From Pleodorina starrii (lineage: Eukaryota > Chlorophyta > Chlorophyceae > Chlamydomonadales > Volvocaceae): a stretch of 64,000 nucleotides of DNA. Made by a program: the position numbers and the translations under genes. The stretch lies in NCBI GenBank assembly GCA_030267565.1, contig BRXU01000037.1, forward strand, positions 372,001-436,000, in the 5' to 3' direction. A model generated the notes under the pieces. That model searched no databases. It saw only the letters and a list, made by a program, of their open reading frames with translations, and was not told the origin of the DNA. This document shows positions 31,686 to 43,124 of this stretch, piece by piece (the stretch's first letter is position 1; the number at the start of each line of letters is the position of its first letter).

Positions 31686-32640
31686 CTCGTAAGCATCCTG
31701 CACAGCCCGCTCCAGAACATGTTGGCTCTGCTGGGCTGTCCCGGCAACCAATAAGCGGACTGCAGCTAGCCCGCTCCCAGGCCTGTGCACAGCCCGCTCT
31801 AGCACATATTGACTCTGCTGGACTTGCTGCGCGTTCTCACTCCGCAACTAACGAGCTCGCCCAGGTGGGGCCGCCCTGCCCCAGAGGCCATTCCCACCCA
31901 GGCTGCGATCCATTGATAGACGCGACACCACTCTCCTGAAGAAGCGCGATCTGCCCCAGCTATATATGCGCCGATGGCGCTCCTAGATGGCTGTGCAGCT
32001 GATGGCTGTTCGCCAGGTGCACCCATGCGGGTTCCCCCCCCCAAGCAAGCTCCGGGCTCCGGCCTATACGTGGATAACCCCCCAAGCAAGCGCGTGTCTA
32101 GGCTGCGGCAGCGAACGGAGGTCACCTTGACAGTGACAACTAACCATGTTTGGCAAGCCGCCATCACTATGACGCCGCCCTCATCATTGTGTGCCTGTAA
32201 TCGCTTATACCGGCGACGTTCTTCTTCCTTCCTGAAGTTGGGGTTTTCCTTCGACTTGCAGCTCCCTGACACCCACGCACCTGTCGCAGCCGCTGCTGAT
32301 GCTGTTGCGCCAGTCACTATCAGAGCTGCTGCTTCCGGGCGTTCAGCTGTTCGTGCAAGGCCGGCCGGCCCCACAAGCCATTCCTGCTCAGGCCGCGACC
32401 CATTGATAGACACGACACCACTCTCCTGAAGAAGCGCGATGTGCCCCAGGTGTGCACCGATGGCGCTATGCTCCTAGCCGACTGGGCAGCTGATGGCTGG
32501 CCGTCCGCCAGGTGCGTTCATGCGGGTTGCCCCCCAAAACACGTCTCTAGGCTGTGACAGCGAAAGGAGTACCCCTATACTGACTGTGGCAACCACTTAT
32601 AGCGTTTGGCAAGCCGCCATCGCCCTCTGCCATTCTCGCG
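31686..32640 (+). repeat. Nested tandem duplications
   Basis: A short unit (CACAGCCCGCTC...CTCTGCTGG) is present twice at about 31,698-31,735 and 31,788-31,825. A larger unit (CATTGATAGACGCGACACC, CTCTCCTGAAGAAGCGCGAT, GTTTGGCAAGCCGCCATC) occurs at about 31,875-32,165 and 32,375-32,625 with roughly 500-bp period. Confidence 0.75.
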
Positions 32641-32664
32641 TCAGAACCTGCGCAGCGTATGTAT

Positions 32665-33125
32665 GCTCCGGTTTCGGCCTCCTACGTCCTGCCCCTCGCG
32701 CATGCGTAACCGGCGCTTGCTGGCGCTTGGCATCCAAGCGCCATTCATATTGGGTTTGTTCTTCTGATGATCGAGGCGGGGGTCCAGAGCTATCCGCGTA
32801 ATGCGTCAACCGTTCGCGTAACCGTCACAGCTCGCCATCTGGTCGTTAAGTCGTGTTGCCTTCGCTCGCTATCATTTATTTGTTGATACTACTCCGCGCT
32901 GCCTTTTTCATTGTCCGCTTTCTGTTTAGCATTTTCGCATTGTCCGCTTCCCGGTTTCGGCCTTCTCCTTCCCGCTGTTCGCGCTCCCTTTTTTTGCATC
33001 GCACAAATGGATTCCATTGTTTCTGCCATTCTTGTGTGTTTTTACGCAACGTTTGCGCCCTCCAGGCGCTTGGGTCTCCTTCCTGCGCATTACGCATGCG
33101 TCACCGCGTTTCCTATTAGGGGTGT
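32665..33125 (+). repeat. Two-module repeat A+B, copy 2 with B inverted
   Basis: Module A (32,665-32,785) keeps the orientation of the copy at 14.7 kb, whereas module B (about 32,795-33,125) is reversed, reading from CCGTTCGCGTAACCGTCACA to ACGCATGCGTCACCGCGTTTCC. Confidence 0.75.
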
Positions 33126-33641
33126 TTCTATGGTTTTTAGTTCTGGGCATATCTACCTCGTACATAGAATGCGCGTAGAATCCGTACAGGGGCCGTTTCT
33201 AAAGACCTCCTGAAACCATAGTGGAACCAGCCAATACAATTTTGCACCATGCTCCGACCCAATATCCCAAATCAAATGGATTATATAAACAATTATTTAT
33301 TTTCCGATCGATTTGATAACTCGCCACGAAGTGGTATGCTGCGGGACCGGGAGCCACGATCCGTGGCTCGGGGGGCCTTCCCGTTCCTCCCGGAGATGGC
33401 CGCCCCGGTCCCCCGGAGATGGATCCAAGGCAACCGACTACGGCAAGCTCGCAAGCACCAATGAAGCGTTTAACATCCTTTTATGGACGGCAAAATTCGG
33501 CTGAACACGGCAGACGTTGAGAGAGCTATAATTATTGCATGTTGGCCGGACGCCGTACCGTGTCACACACTTCTGACCAAAGCCTACTGGATTATGTTTT
33601 GCACTTGGTAAATTACATTATCGGCTAAATTGCAACATAAG
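33126..33641. other. No gene recognised
   Basis: AT-richer stretch with short frames only. Confidence 0.45.
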
Positions 33642-33929
33642 ATGGACGGCTTAGCACTGTTACAACAGGATACAGCGGCAGCCGCTTACTCTGACGAGGT
33701 TTTGAAAGAGTTCGAAGATGTCATACATGCAGCTTTGGGATACGCGTTACCCGGCAGCGCTGGTGCTGAGGCGCCCGGGCGGGGTCTCGGCGGTGCCGGC
33801 AGCAGCAGCGGCGTCGTGGCTGTTGGCGGCGCCGGCAGCGCCGGTGCTGAGGCGGTATGGTCAATACAGTCAAACCAGGGCTGTCGGCTGATTGGGAGCC
33901 ATCAGCGGGGAGGGACGGGTAGACATTAG
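33642..33929 (+). CDS. Hypothetical ORF, 95 residues
   Basis: MDGLALLQQDTAAAAY, then DEVLKEFEDVIHAALGYA and a Gly/Ala-rich tail. The amphipathic start resembles gag-like N-termini, and Gly/Arg-rich DNA follows to about 34,660, so a retroelement gag remnant is possible. Two GGCAGCGCYGGTGCTGAGGC copies lie inside. Not recognised. Confidence 0.25.
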   Translation: MDGLALLQQDTAAAAYSDEVLKEFEDVIHAALGYALPGSAGAEAPGRGLGGAGSSSGVVAVGGAGSAGAEAVWSIQSNQGCRLIGSHQRGGTGRH

Positions 33930-36350
33930 AGCACGGGCGCCTAATGCGTGACTCATACCCGGGGTGCTCGGCTGTACTCCCCCGGGAGTATGCAGGTTCA
34001 ATTCCTGCCGTCCTGTTGCTATCGTTATCCCCAGATACGGCGGCGTGCCTGCGGGCTGCGGCGCACCCTACGGCGGGTACCCCGGCAGCGGCTGGAACCC
34101 CAGCGCTTGGAGCCACAGCATCGAGGAGGGCGGCAGGGGCCGTCGCAGGGCGGGGGGCCGCACGCGCGAGGGCCCCCAGGCCGCGGCCTCGCGTGCAGTC
34201 GGGCCGCAGCTGTCGGACCGGCGGAGGTGGAGGTGCTGTTGCGCCGCGCTCTCCAGTCTGCCTTGGGGCGTGGCGGGGGTTGCAAGCACCGCCCCACGTG
34301 CTGTGGTGCTGCCCCGCCCCGCCCCTCCCCACGTGCTGCACCCGCGGCGGCGGCGGCGCGAGTCGGCGCCCGCTGCCCCCCGCCGGTGTGCTGCCCCTGT
34401 GGTGCCCTTCCAGCCTGCCGGCCGGCCGGAACCCCAACCGGGCGGCTGCGGCACCGCACTGGTGCCATGTGCCGGGGTCGGGGTTGGGGCGGCCCAGCGG
34501 GTATGGGTTGGGAACCGGCCGCGCGGCCCAGGAGCAGGCACTGGGTGCAGGTGCAACAGCAATTGCTCCGCCGTTTGGTTGTTGCCCCTCGACGGGGCGG
34601 GGCAAGGGCGGGGCAGCACGCGGCGCTCGTGTGAACTTGGGTGGCGAGTTATGCACCCGGTGAGTGGGAGATTAGTCAGGACAGGACAGGAGCAATAAGC
34701 GCCGACCGGCCGTCAGCGGCATGGGCGGCTGGGGCGCATGCCTGAGCCCCGCAGCCAGGGTCGGTCCGTTCCTCAGCTGGCGGTTGCACCGTCGCGGCGG
34801 TGTGGGGTGCCGCCACTGAGGATACCGGAAAGGCCGCAACCCCGCCTTTCCGCGTCGCTTCGTTGACGTCCGGGCGGGCGGCTCGGTTCGGGGAACGTCT
34901 GGACAGGTGGGCCATGTTCCGCGCCCGTCGATGTGGCAGGGGTGCGGTGGGGAGCCAAGGGGAGACTGGTTCCCGAAGGGCTTAGGAGCGAGAAGGGGCG
35001 TACGTCGGTGGTGGGCAGTGCCGCTGGTCGAGTCCTCTGCGGGCTGGTGGGTGTTGCGGCTGCTGCTGAGGCCCTGTGCCGTGCATAAAATGATGGAATT
35101 GTGGAAGTCAAGCTTTTGAGTTGAACGCTTGATTTCCCTGCTAAAGGCCTGTATAATGATACACACAAAGTTGAAAGCGAGCGAGTTGGGGCGAAGATTC
35201 TGCTCGAGTCGGTCGCCCGTCAGCGGGCCCTATGCCCAATATGCGCGGCCTTTAGGCAGGTCCGATTCCAGGGCAGGGCAGGGCAGGGCGCGCGGGCGGT
35301 TGACTAAGCCGTTGGACTGGGTGCGGCCGCCAGCCAGCTGGGCGCAACGACCCAACCCACAAAACAAACGCCACCATAGCAGAGACCCACCCGGCCATTA
35401 TTTTTTCAATGTACTCAAGATAACTCTGCCGGAGCAGATGCGCGAAAGGAATACTACGTCCAAAAGATCCGGGGTAGGACAGGCACTGAAAGCCGGGTTA
35501 GCGGCCCTGGGGCAGGGTGTCAGGTGGCGGAGGTTGTGAAGCGCGAATGCGGACGGCCGACGCTGCGCCTAAGGCTGTGGTGCGGGTGACGCCAGCCCCG
35601 GCGCGCAGCCGGCCCGCCACATTGTGCGTCGTCGAGCGACCCGCGGGTCTGTGCAGGTGCCGGTTTGTGTCGGAAGTTTGGATCCGCTGCCCATTTCGCC
35701 AGCGGCTTTTCCAAAGCGGGCGAATTCGGAGGATTACCTCGCATACCTGTAATCCGCAATGCAGGCCGCGCAAGCGATTGCTGGTCGCAAGCGAGTACGT
35801 TGGGTTTTTCCGTCCTGAGCCACAATGGGTGGCCGCCCAAGCACAAGCTGATATCCCAATTCAAAAGTATTATTTACTTACTTCTCTTATATTCGATCGT
35901 TTGTAAATGGGCATACTAGTATTGTCGCCGACGGGCTCTACGTAGCTGTTTATAATTCGTTGTAGCGTTCGTTGTTCGTTCGTTGGATGGGCGCCGGCAC
36001 ACTGCACTTTGATTGCGTACCGGCCATATCCTTTCACTTGTCGTTACACTCGTATAAACGACACCCACCACCGACAACACATCTCTCAGTTACCGTCAGC
36101 TCAGCGGTCGGTCACTCGCTGTCACACGGGTCAAAGAATGCAGTACCGACCTCGCAATACGACTTTCTCATGGAAGGGTTCCGCAGCAAAGGCAGCTAAA
36201 CGCGGGAAAATCTATCGCACATTATTACAACCGCTGAAACAGTGTAACCATCCACCAAGGTACCTATCACTCAGGTCAAATCAGCAACGCTAACGCTACC
36301 TGCCCAGCCATAAAGCATCACCCAACCGACGATAGATACGTCCCGTTCAA
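33930..36350. other. No gene recognised
   Basis: 33,950-34,660 is very GC-rich with long frames in many phases, none convincing. 34,660-36,350 has short ORFs only. A T-arm-like GCAGGTTCAATTCCTGC at about 33,991-34,007 does not complete a tRNA. Confidence 0.4.
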
Positions 36351-36353
36351 TCC

Positions 36354-36769
36354 CCTAGGAGTGCCTGAGAGTTAGGGCACTAAAATTGGTGACCGAGAGG
36401 TCACCAGTTCGATCCCGGCCTTCGCAGAGGGCTGGGTGACCGATGGGGGCCCTGGTGTGGGAACGAACAGCAGGTGATCGCATGGCTCTTTAGCCATGTC
36501 CCTGTCCCCTGCACTGGTAGAACTCATCACGGTTGAATGTTCAACAATGATGTGTCTGGCATATCTGGGAAAAGTGCGTGCGGGTACCCAGATGTGATCC
36601 GAGTGAGACGGAGCCCAGACACGGAGTGGGTGGGAGAAGCAACCCATCTTAGTCAAAAAGGCGGTCACCGCGGTAATGGGCTGAAAGTACCCGCCGAAGA
36701 GGCATCAGTCTGTTCCCTTAACCCACGCTCGGGCTTACGGTCCAGTGTAAAACTTTCTTTCTTTCTTTC
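36354..36769 (+). mobile_element. Second SINE-like element with 14-bp target duplication
   Basis: Direct repeats TACGTCCCGTTCAA at 36,337-36,350 and 36,770-36,783 bracket about 415 bp. The left part has a tRNA-like D hairpin (TGCC...GGCA), a 7-bp long-variable-arm hairpin (GGTGACC/GGTCACC) and a B box-like AGTTCGATCCC, as in a Leu/Ser-type tRNA head. The right end is (TTTC)n. The body differs from the SINE at 27.5 kb. Confidence 0.72.
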
Positions 36770-37011
36770 TACGTCCCGTTCAACCCTGGTTGCTCTATCT
36801 ACCAACACGTGCGCATCACCTTTACAGGTGTTCAGGATGCAAAACGCACAAATAAGCCTGTGTCTTTTTCGTCCTGACACGACAAGTGCGGATACCGTTC
36901 ACTGCCATGTAGTGTGTTGCTATACACAAGCCGTACACCCGTCCCCACTGAAACCTCTTCTATGGGATAACATACGGTTCCGTACCTCAGGGTATCGTCA
37001 CGCATAACTAA

Positions 37012-37275
<264 letters not shown>

Positions 37276-39289
37276 GTTAGTAAATGTTAATTGGGTGACA
37301 GCGCATTAGCCTGCGCGACTCAGCAAAACTCCAGGCACTGGGAGCGGGACAAGCGCAAGGCGCAGCTGGACGCTCCCGGAAGGGCCATGTCAGCAAGGGC
37401 GCCACGCTGACAAAGGCGGCGGCTCGGGTGAGCGCGGTGAAGGCCGCCGCCACAGCAACCCAAAAACTGCATTTTACGGAGAGTCTACGGATGGAGAGCC
37501 TTTACGGTATATATATATATATATATAAACCGCATATTACTGGAGGAGATAGACGGCAACCTAAAAATACCAAGTGTCCAGTACGATGGTAGTGAAAACC
37601 ACCGATTACATGACTGAATGATCCAAAGTTTTCCGGTGGCAAGATCCCGCCCTTTCCACGAAGTCCCCTAGCTGGGGATTGGGTTTGGCCACCGGTAGTT
37701 CAGGCCGGCCCGGGCCATACGGGTACGTAGTTCAGCCCGCTGCAGCCCAGTCCATACACAGGGCAACAGCAGGCCGGACTGGGCCAGACGGGTAGAGATA
37801 GAGATAGGTGAGGGCTGACAGGCCTGCACAGGCCGCACTTACGCGCCCCGTGCGTGGTCGCTCGCCTAGGCGCTTTTTCCCTGGGTTTGCTCCTTCCTGT
37901 CTGGGCTGGCTCGTGCTGTCTGGGCTGGTTGGTCTTTCCTCGGTCCTGGTGTGTTCGCTGCAGTGCACGGCCAGCTGGCCAGCTGGCTCTCCCGTTTTGG
38001 GTCTGAAGCCCGCTGTAACCACTATTATTACTTCCTTGGGAGGGCGGTCTTGCTCCTGGCCACTAGCTCCCCCGAGCCGGCCCGCCAGCACAGCTACTCC
38101 CGGCCGCTGGCTCCAAGTCCGCTCCAAGGCTGCTAGCTCCAAGTCCGTGCACTCCGTGCTGAACTGCGTTGCTGAAGGGCATTGGGGTGATTACGTACAT
38201 GAGGGACGGAAAACGCATAGCTACACATACAGCTGTTAACGACCATTGGCGCCAGTTATTGAGATTGTATTAAACATTTGCTTCTGAAATTGGTCCGTTG
38301 ACAAAGTTCCGGCGTGGAAGAGACTGCAAACAAAGTTGATCGGTACTCGGCGAACAGCGGGACGGACCTCGTCGATGAGTCTGATGCTTTCCGTAGCTTG
38401 TGTCACATGATTACCTGATGATACCTGAGGCTGGTGGTTAGTGGTTGGTGATCCTTCTGTTCTCACCTCCTGTGCCCTACCACGCAGCTTAGGGTTTTTA
38501 GGTTAATAAGGGTGGATATCTATAATGCCCTACGTCTCTATCGGTGGTCAGTGCTTCAACGTTTCGTTTCTGGACTGGCAAGTTTGTGAGGGAGGGGAAG
38601 GACGAAACCGGCGATCCGGCTTCTCTGCAGCAGGATACGCACGGCATGTGTCCGCGTGCGTCCATCCATCGATCAGTCAGATGCCGTACCAACAAACCTG
38701 CGTGTATATATCCCGACGGCGGGTCTACTTAAGCCGATCGGGCACGGCATGAAATAAGCAGCGAAAACGACTTCCAGCGTTATTTGCTTTGGTTCTGCTA
38801 CTCGCTTCGCTCGCATTCGTCCATACGTATATATATATACTCATTCGCCTACCCGACTTGTCAACTTCCGCAACTACCGCCCGCTCGATTCGGCTCCGCT
38901 GCCGACGTGGCTCGCTCCTCCTTTCTCGCTGCACGCATCGGACGGCACACGCACCTAACGTACCTGGCAGCAGCAGCAGCAGCAGGGTCTCCATCCCCCC
39001 TCCCACTACTGCCTTCCCTGCCTCCCTTCCGCCCAGCACGCCCCTCTACTGCTGGTAAGTATGTACGTATATATATATATATATATGTAGGTAGAATGTG
39101 TGCCGCTGCACGCATGCGGGAGGTGCGTGTGCGTTGGGCTAAACAAACAAGGCTGATGGCCGCATGTGCATACATGTGTCCTACGTATCTGGCAGTTATG
39201 GGCACATTAATGCACATACGTACGTACGTGCTGCACCGCTGCGTCACACGCTGCCAGCAGATGTACGGACGGAGCGGTCACCTTCGTTA
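37276..39289. other. No gene recognised
   Basis: Contains (TA)n at 37,507-37,528 and 38,826-38,838; otherwise short overlapping ORFs. The end is the 5' flank of the proline-rich protein gene. Confidence 0.45.
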
Positions 39290-40612
39290 CTTCGTTACTT
39301 CTTGGCTGCCCGCCCCTCTACATGCTGCATGCCTCCTACTATAAGAATGTCTGCTTCCTGCTGCCTGCCGTCAAGCAATCAATCCTACATCGATATCGCA
39401 CCGCCGACAAGCGCGACGCAGCATTCTGCCAACTCAACCCTCCATCCGTACGTGTTGCTCTGCTGCCTATGCAGATGCGCACCCAGCAGCTTCCCAGACA
39501 GCAGGCCCACCCGGCCCGCCCGCTGCAATCAAGCCGCAACGAGCCCATCATCCGGCAAATGGTGACGCGGCGTCATCATCAACAGCAGGCAACCCGCTGC
39601 TGCTGGCTTCCGGTGCTTCTCCTGCTGGCGGCTGCTCTCCACGTGCACGCCACAGCAGCGGCGACCGCGCAGGGCCTCGCATGCCAGGATCCGTACTATA
39701 TGGCCGACCACAACGGCTTCCCGGATAACGATATTTTCGGTTTCTCTGAAATGGACGACTCAAGCTATCATGTTGCAGTTACCTTGACACCCAATGATCC
39801 CGCACCCGGCATCGTCACTGCCTACTCCACGTTCTACCCAACTCTCGCGCCCAACACCACCGCCACGGTCCGCCTGTTCAACGCAAGCGAGTTCGCAGCA
39901 CTCATCGCCGAACCCGACGGAAGCGGCTGCCGCGGACCGCCGCACGACTTCGCGAACCCCCTGGTTCTCACCGGCTTCAAGAGGTATGAGTATTCATTCG
40001 CCATGCGTCACAGCTCCTTCAATTTGGTGCGCTGTGAGCCGAAGCTCTTCTACCTCCTCGTCCTCATCACCAAGGCCGATGGCGCCTTCATGTGGGGGTC
40101 GGTCGAGGGCAACACGGTGGAGCCGAACGACCCCAATGACCCCCTCTGCCCCAACTCGCCCACCAAATGGGGCTACGCCAGCTTCTGGCTAACACACTGC
40201 CCCTGCGATTCGCCGCCGCCCGCGCCCTCGCCGCCCACACCGCCGTCGCCCCCGCCCTCGCCGCCAACAAACCGGCGTAAGTCGCCACCGCCGCCACCGT
40301 CGCTGCAGCAGCCAATTACCGCCCCAAACACGGCACCACCCTCTCCGCCGTCTCCCGCCAACCCACCTTTGACCCCTTCGATTCGTTTGAGGCCTTCACC
40401 ACCGCCGCCCCGCCGTGAGCCACCGCGCGCGAAGCCGCGCGGCCCAAGGTCCAGCAGGCGGCTCTGAACGACGACGGAGAGGGCCGCTGCCGTGCGTGTG
40501 TGTGTGTCTCCACGAGCGGGCGGTGAAAGGCTTACCTTGAGGCAAGCCTTCCCGCCGTGTGCATGCTGCTTGTGTATTAGCCTGGGGGGTCCAGGTTTTC
40601 GCATGCTTCCGT
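39290..40612 (+). repeat. Inverted segmental duplication, copy 2
   Basis: Partner of 11,809-13,690. Lacks the 92-bp TIR element and most of the expanded Pro-rich segment found there. Confidence 0.85.
39559..40467 (+). CDS. Secreted Ser-Pro-rich (HRGP-type) extracellular protein, short form
   Basis: A 302-residue paralogue of the gene at 11,937-13,319: signal peptide ([18 protein letters not shown]), the same Cys-containing globular domain ([38 protein letters not shown]) almost unchanged, then a short Pro-rich tail of about 90 residues ending [11 protein letters not shown]. The frame is open upstream to 39,322, but the start is set at the Met matching the paralogue, which is followed directly by the signal peptide; upstream sequence is shared non-coding flank. 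The globular domain is conserved while the tail differs in length by about 140 residues. Likely a wall or matrix component; the domain family is not identified. Confidence 0.8.
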   Translation: MVTRRHHQQQATRCCWLPVLLLLAAALHVHATAAATAQGLACQDPYYMADHNGFPDNDIFGFSEMDDSSYHVAVTLTPNDPAPGIVTAYSTFYPTLAPNTTATVRLFNASEFAALIAEPDGSGCRGPPHDFANPLVLTGFKRYEYSFAMRHSSFNLVRCEPKLFYLLVLITKADGAFMWGSVEGNTVEPNDPNDPLCPNSPTKWGYASFWLTHCPCDSPPPAPSPPTPPSPPPSPPTNRRKSPPPPPSLQQPITAPNTAPPSPPSPANPPLTPSIRLRPSPPPPRREPPRAKPRGPRSSRRL

Positions 40613-43124
40613 ACGTCGTACACGACTCCTGCTGCTGTCTGCTGTTTGTTCGGGGGGAAGTAGAAAGGGGGTGCGTGCGTGGTGCCGCATCACGGCGGTG
40701 TCAGCTGTCCGCAGTAGATAGATAGACACGCACCGACGTTATCTATCTGCTGCAGGGGATAGATAGATAGACACCGTTCTATCTGCGGATGGATGGCAGC
40801 CGATTCGTTAATAATTTACGCAGTGCAGGCGGTCCGGGCACATTTGCTTAACTGCAGCGGCTAGCTAGATAGCTAGTTGGGTTGCTACCCCTGCGTGAGA
40901 GATCATGAACGAAGTAAGGCGCTTGCCGCGCGTGTCTGTCTTCTTCCGTTCAGCAGCTGCGGATTACGAACTCAAATGTACAAACACGAGCGAGGAACTT
41001 GAAAAGACGATCGACATGAGGGGCGCGCGGTTGCAAGACAGTGCCGAACAGTGGCGTATGTGGGTGCGTCGCGTTTTTGTACGCTATGTGGGCCCTACCC
41101 CCGGAAGGGGTCGCACCGTATCGATCGATCGTCGCAGCGGCAGCTCCATCGTCCGGTAGGCGGGTATGTAGGTGCGCGCACACCGCAACCGCAGAAGTAG
41201 ACTATTTCAGTTCGTAGCCAGACATCGCACATCTTCATTTATAATTTGCGTAGTGCCGTACGAAATGCAGTACGCAGGGCATCACGCATCCGTGCGTTGA
41301 TTGGGAGTACGTTGATGTGGATGTGGATGACTGGCAACGAAAATGTGTGTATTGTCGTACTTGATTATTATGCGCCGCAGCCGTGCGTGCATGCTCCTTA
41401 CGGTCGACCTTGAATTATCCGGGATACCTAAGATTAGGTAGGTAGGATATATGCAACAGACCGTAATTATTGAGAGCGAGGTCCATTCTGCCGGGCACTG
41501 CGAGGTATTTCTGCACGCCCGCCCATCTTGGCGGCTGATTAGTTCCATTTGTTTGGCACGGTCCTGTTGGACACGTACGAGCGCGAGCGCAGTACACAGT
41601 TCTGCACGCCCATCGTGGCTAGCTGCTGGTTACGTACGGTACCGGTAGTTCCATTCGTTGCCTGCGGTAGGGTTAATAGTGCATGGGGATAGATGTCGAT
41701 CGAAAGAATAGAGTGGCAGGTCCTCGGCTCCTCGCTGCTGCCGTTCTGCATCCGACCCTTCGGGCGACGGGCTAGGAGGGCTGGCTGGCTGGCTCGTGGA
41801 TAGGCGGCACGCACGCAGGGATCCTGTCAGGCACTTTGGATTGGGGCTCACAACCACCCCACACGCCCACAGAAGTAAGTGTCCAACCTTAACGCACAGG
41901 ATATGTATAGATACGTAGCTGTTTCGATCGGCGGAGGTCCGTCCAATGTAACGAACACTGAAGTATGTAATCCGCCCACTCGCGAAAATACCGGTACACG
42001 CGTCCCCGGCCCCTACAATACCGGTACCCGCGTCGTACAATTACCGGTATCGCAACCAACCCCATACCCGCTGCTGTATGTGGTACCTATCGTGGTGGAC
42101 GAGCACCGAGCAAACCCTGCAACGCCCGGCGGGATCGTTCGCGTGCGTGCTCCTGCTGCTGTATGTACGGCTCGGTGGCTGGTGTGTGCCGTACATACGC
42201 CCGGCCTGGTTGGGCCTGCGTGCGTCCGACCCGCCTCTGCGCTGCCGTACTGCCGTACTGGCCCGCTGCTAGCTCTCTACCTCCCTACGCAGCTACCGTA
42301 AATGACTCCGATGACGATCCTTCGGCGGCGGCGGGGCCGCATGCATGCAGCCAGGCTACACACACACACACACACACACAGCTGGGCCTCGCTCTCCAGC
42401 CACGGACCCGCTGGCCACATGCATGCATGCGTGCGTGACGTCAAAAGACCCACCAACACTCCACCCGCCCTGCGGTCCTTCATCCGCTGCGTTGCATGCA
42501 TTAGACATTTAGACTGGACGTCTGGAACCCACCCACCGACCGACGGACGAACCAGCCAACGAACGAAGGGGCTGGCCAGCAGGGCACTGCACGCACGCAC
42601 GGCGGCGACGGGCCGCAAGGGAACCCTCAGCAGTATCGTCCCATTGTGGTGTGCACGCTTGCTTGCACGGAGATCGATGGATGAACCGGTTGGACCGGTT
42701 TACAAAAGGTGAAGAGGGACCTCAAGCAAAGGGTCACCACCTATCGCTCGGCGCCATACCGCTTCGCACTTCGGCCGCACCTCTGCTGCGGCCTAAAGGC
42801 GGCGCACATACACCGTGGGAGTCAGGCGGCCCAAGCGACCAGAAGCTCGAGAGATGGGTGCTTGTCGTACTAGTACGACACGTACAATAGTGTAAAGTTG
42901 TACGGCAGCCTGACGAGGCGGATACGGTATGGCCTTTCACCGTGGCTTCGAAATAGCGTTCAGCTGCATCTCACGGAGAAAGGGCCCCCGCAGCGGTAGG
43001 GCAGATGTCAGGAAGAGCTTCCATACCATACCATACCATGAAGTACGCCCATCCGTCCATCCACCCATCCATCCGTCATTCCATCCGCCCATCCATCCAT
43101 CCATGTGCTACTCCTATCGGTCCA
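40613..43124. other. No gene recognised
   Basis: Holds short GATA-type (TAGA)n, (CA)n at 42,360-42,379, (CCAT)n at about 43,050-43,105 and no recognisable coding. The right end is the 3' flank of the kinesin gene. Confidence 0.45.

Noticed and set aside
33905..34020. Possible tRNA around GCAGGTTCAATTCCTGC
   Set aside because: T arm is good, but no acceptable D arm and anticodon stem could be built.
39322..39558. N-terminal extension of the short proline-rich protein
   Set aside because: The upstream frame is open only in this copy; in the paralogue the same flank is interrupted by a TIR element, and the signal peptide follows the later Met.
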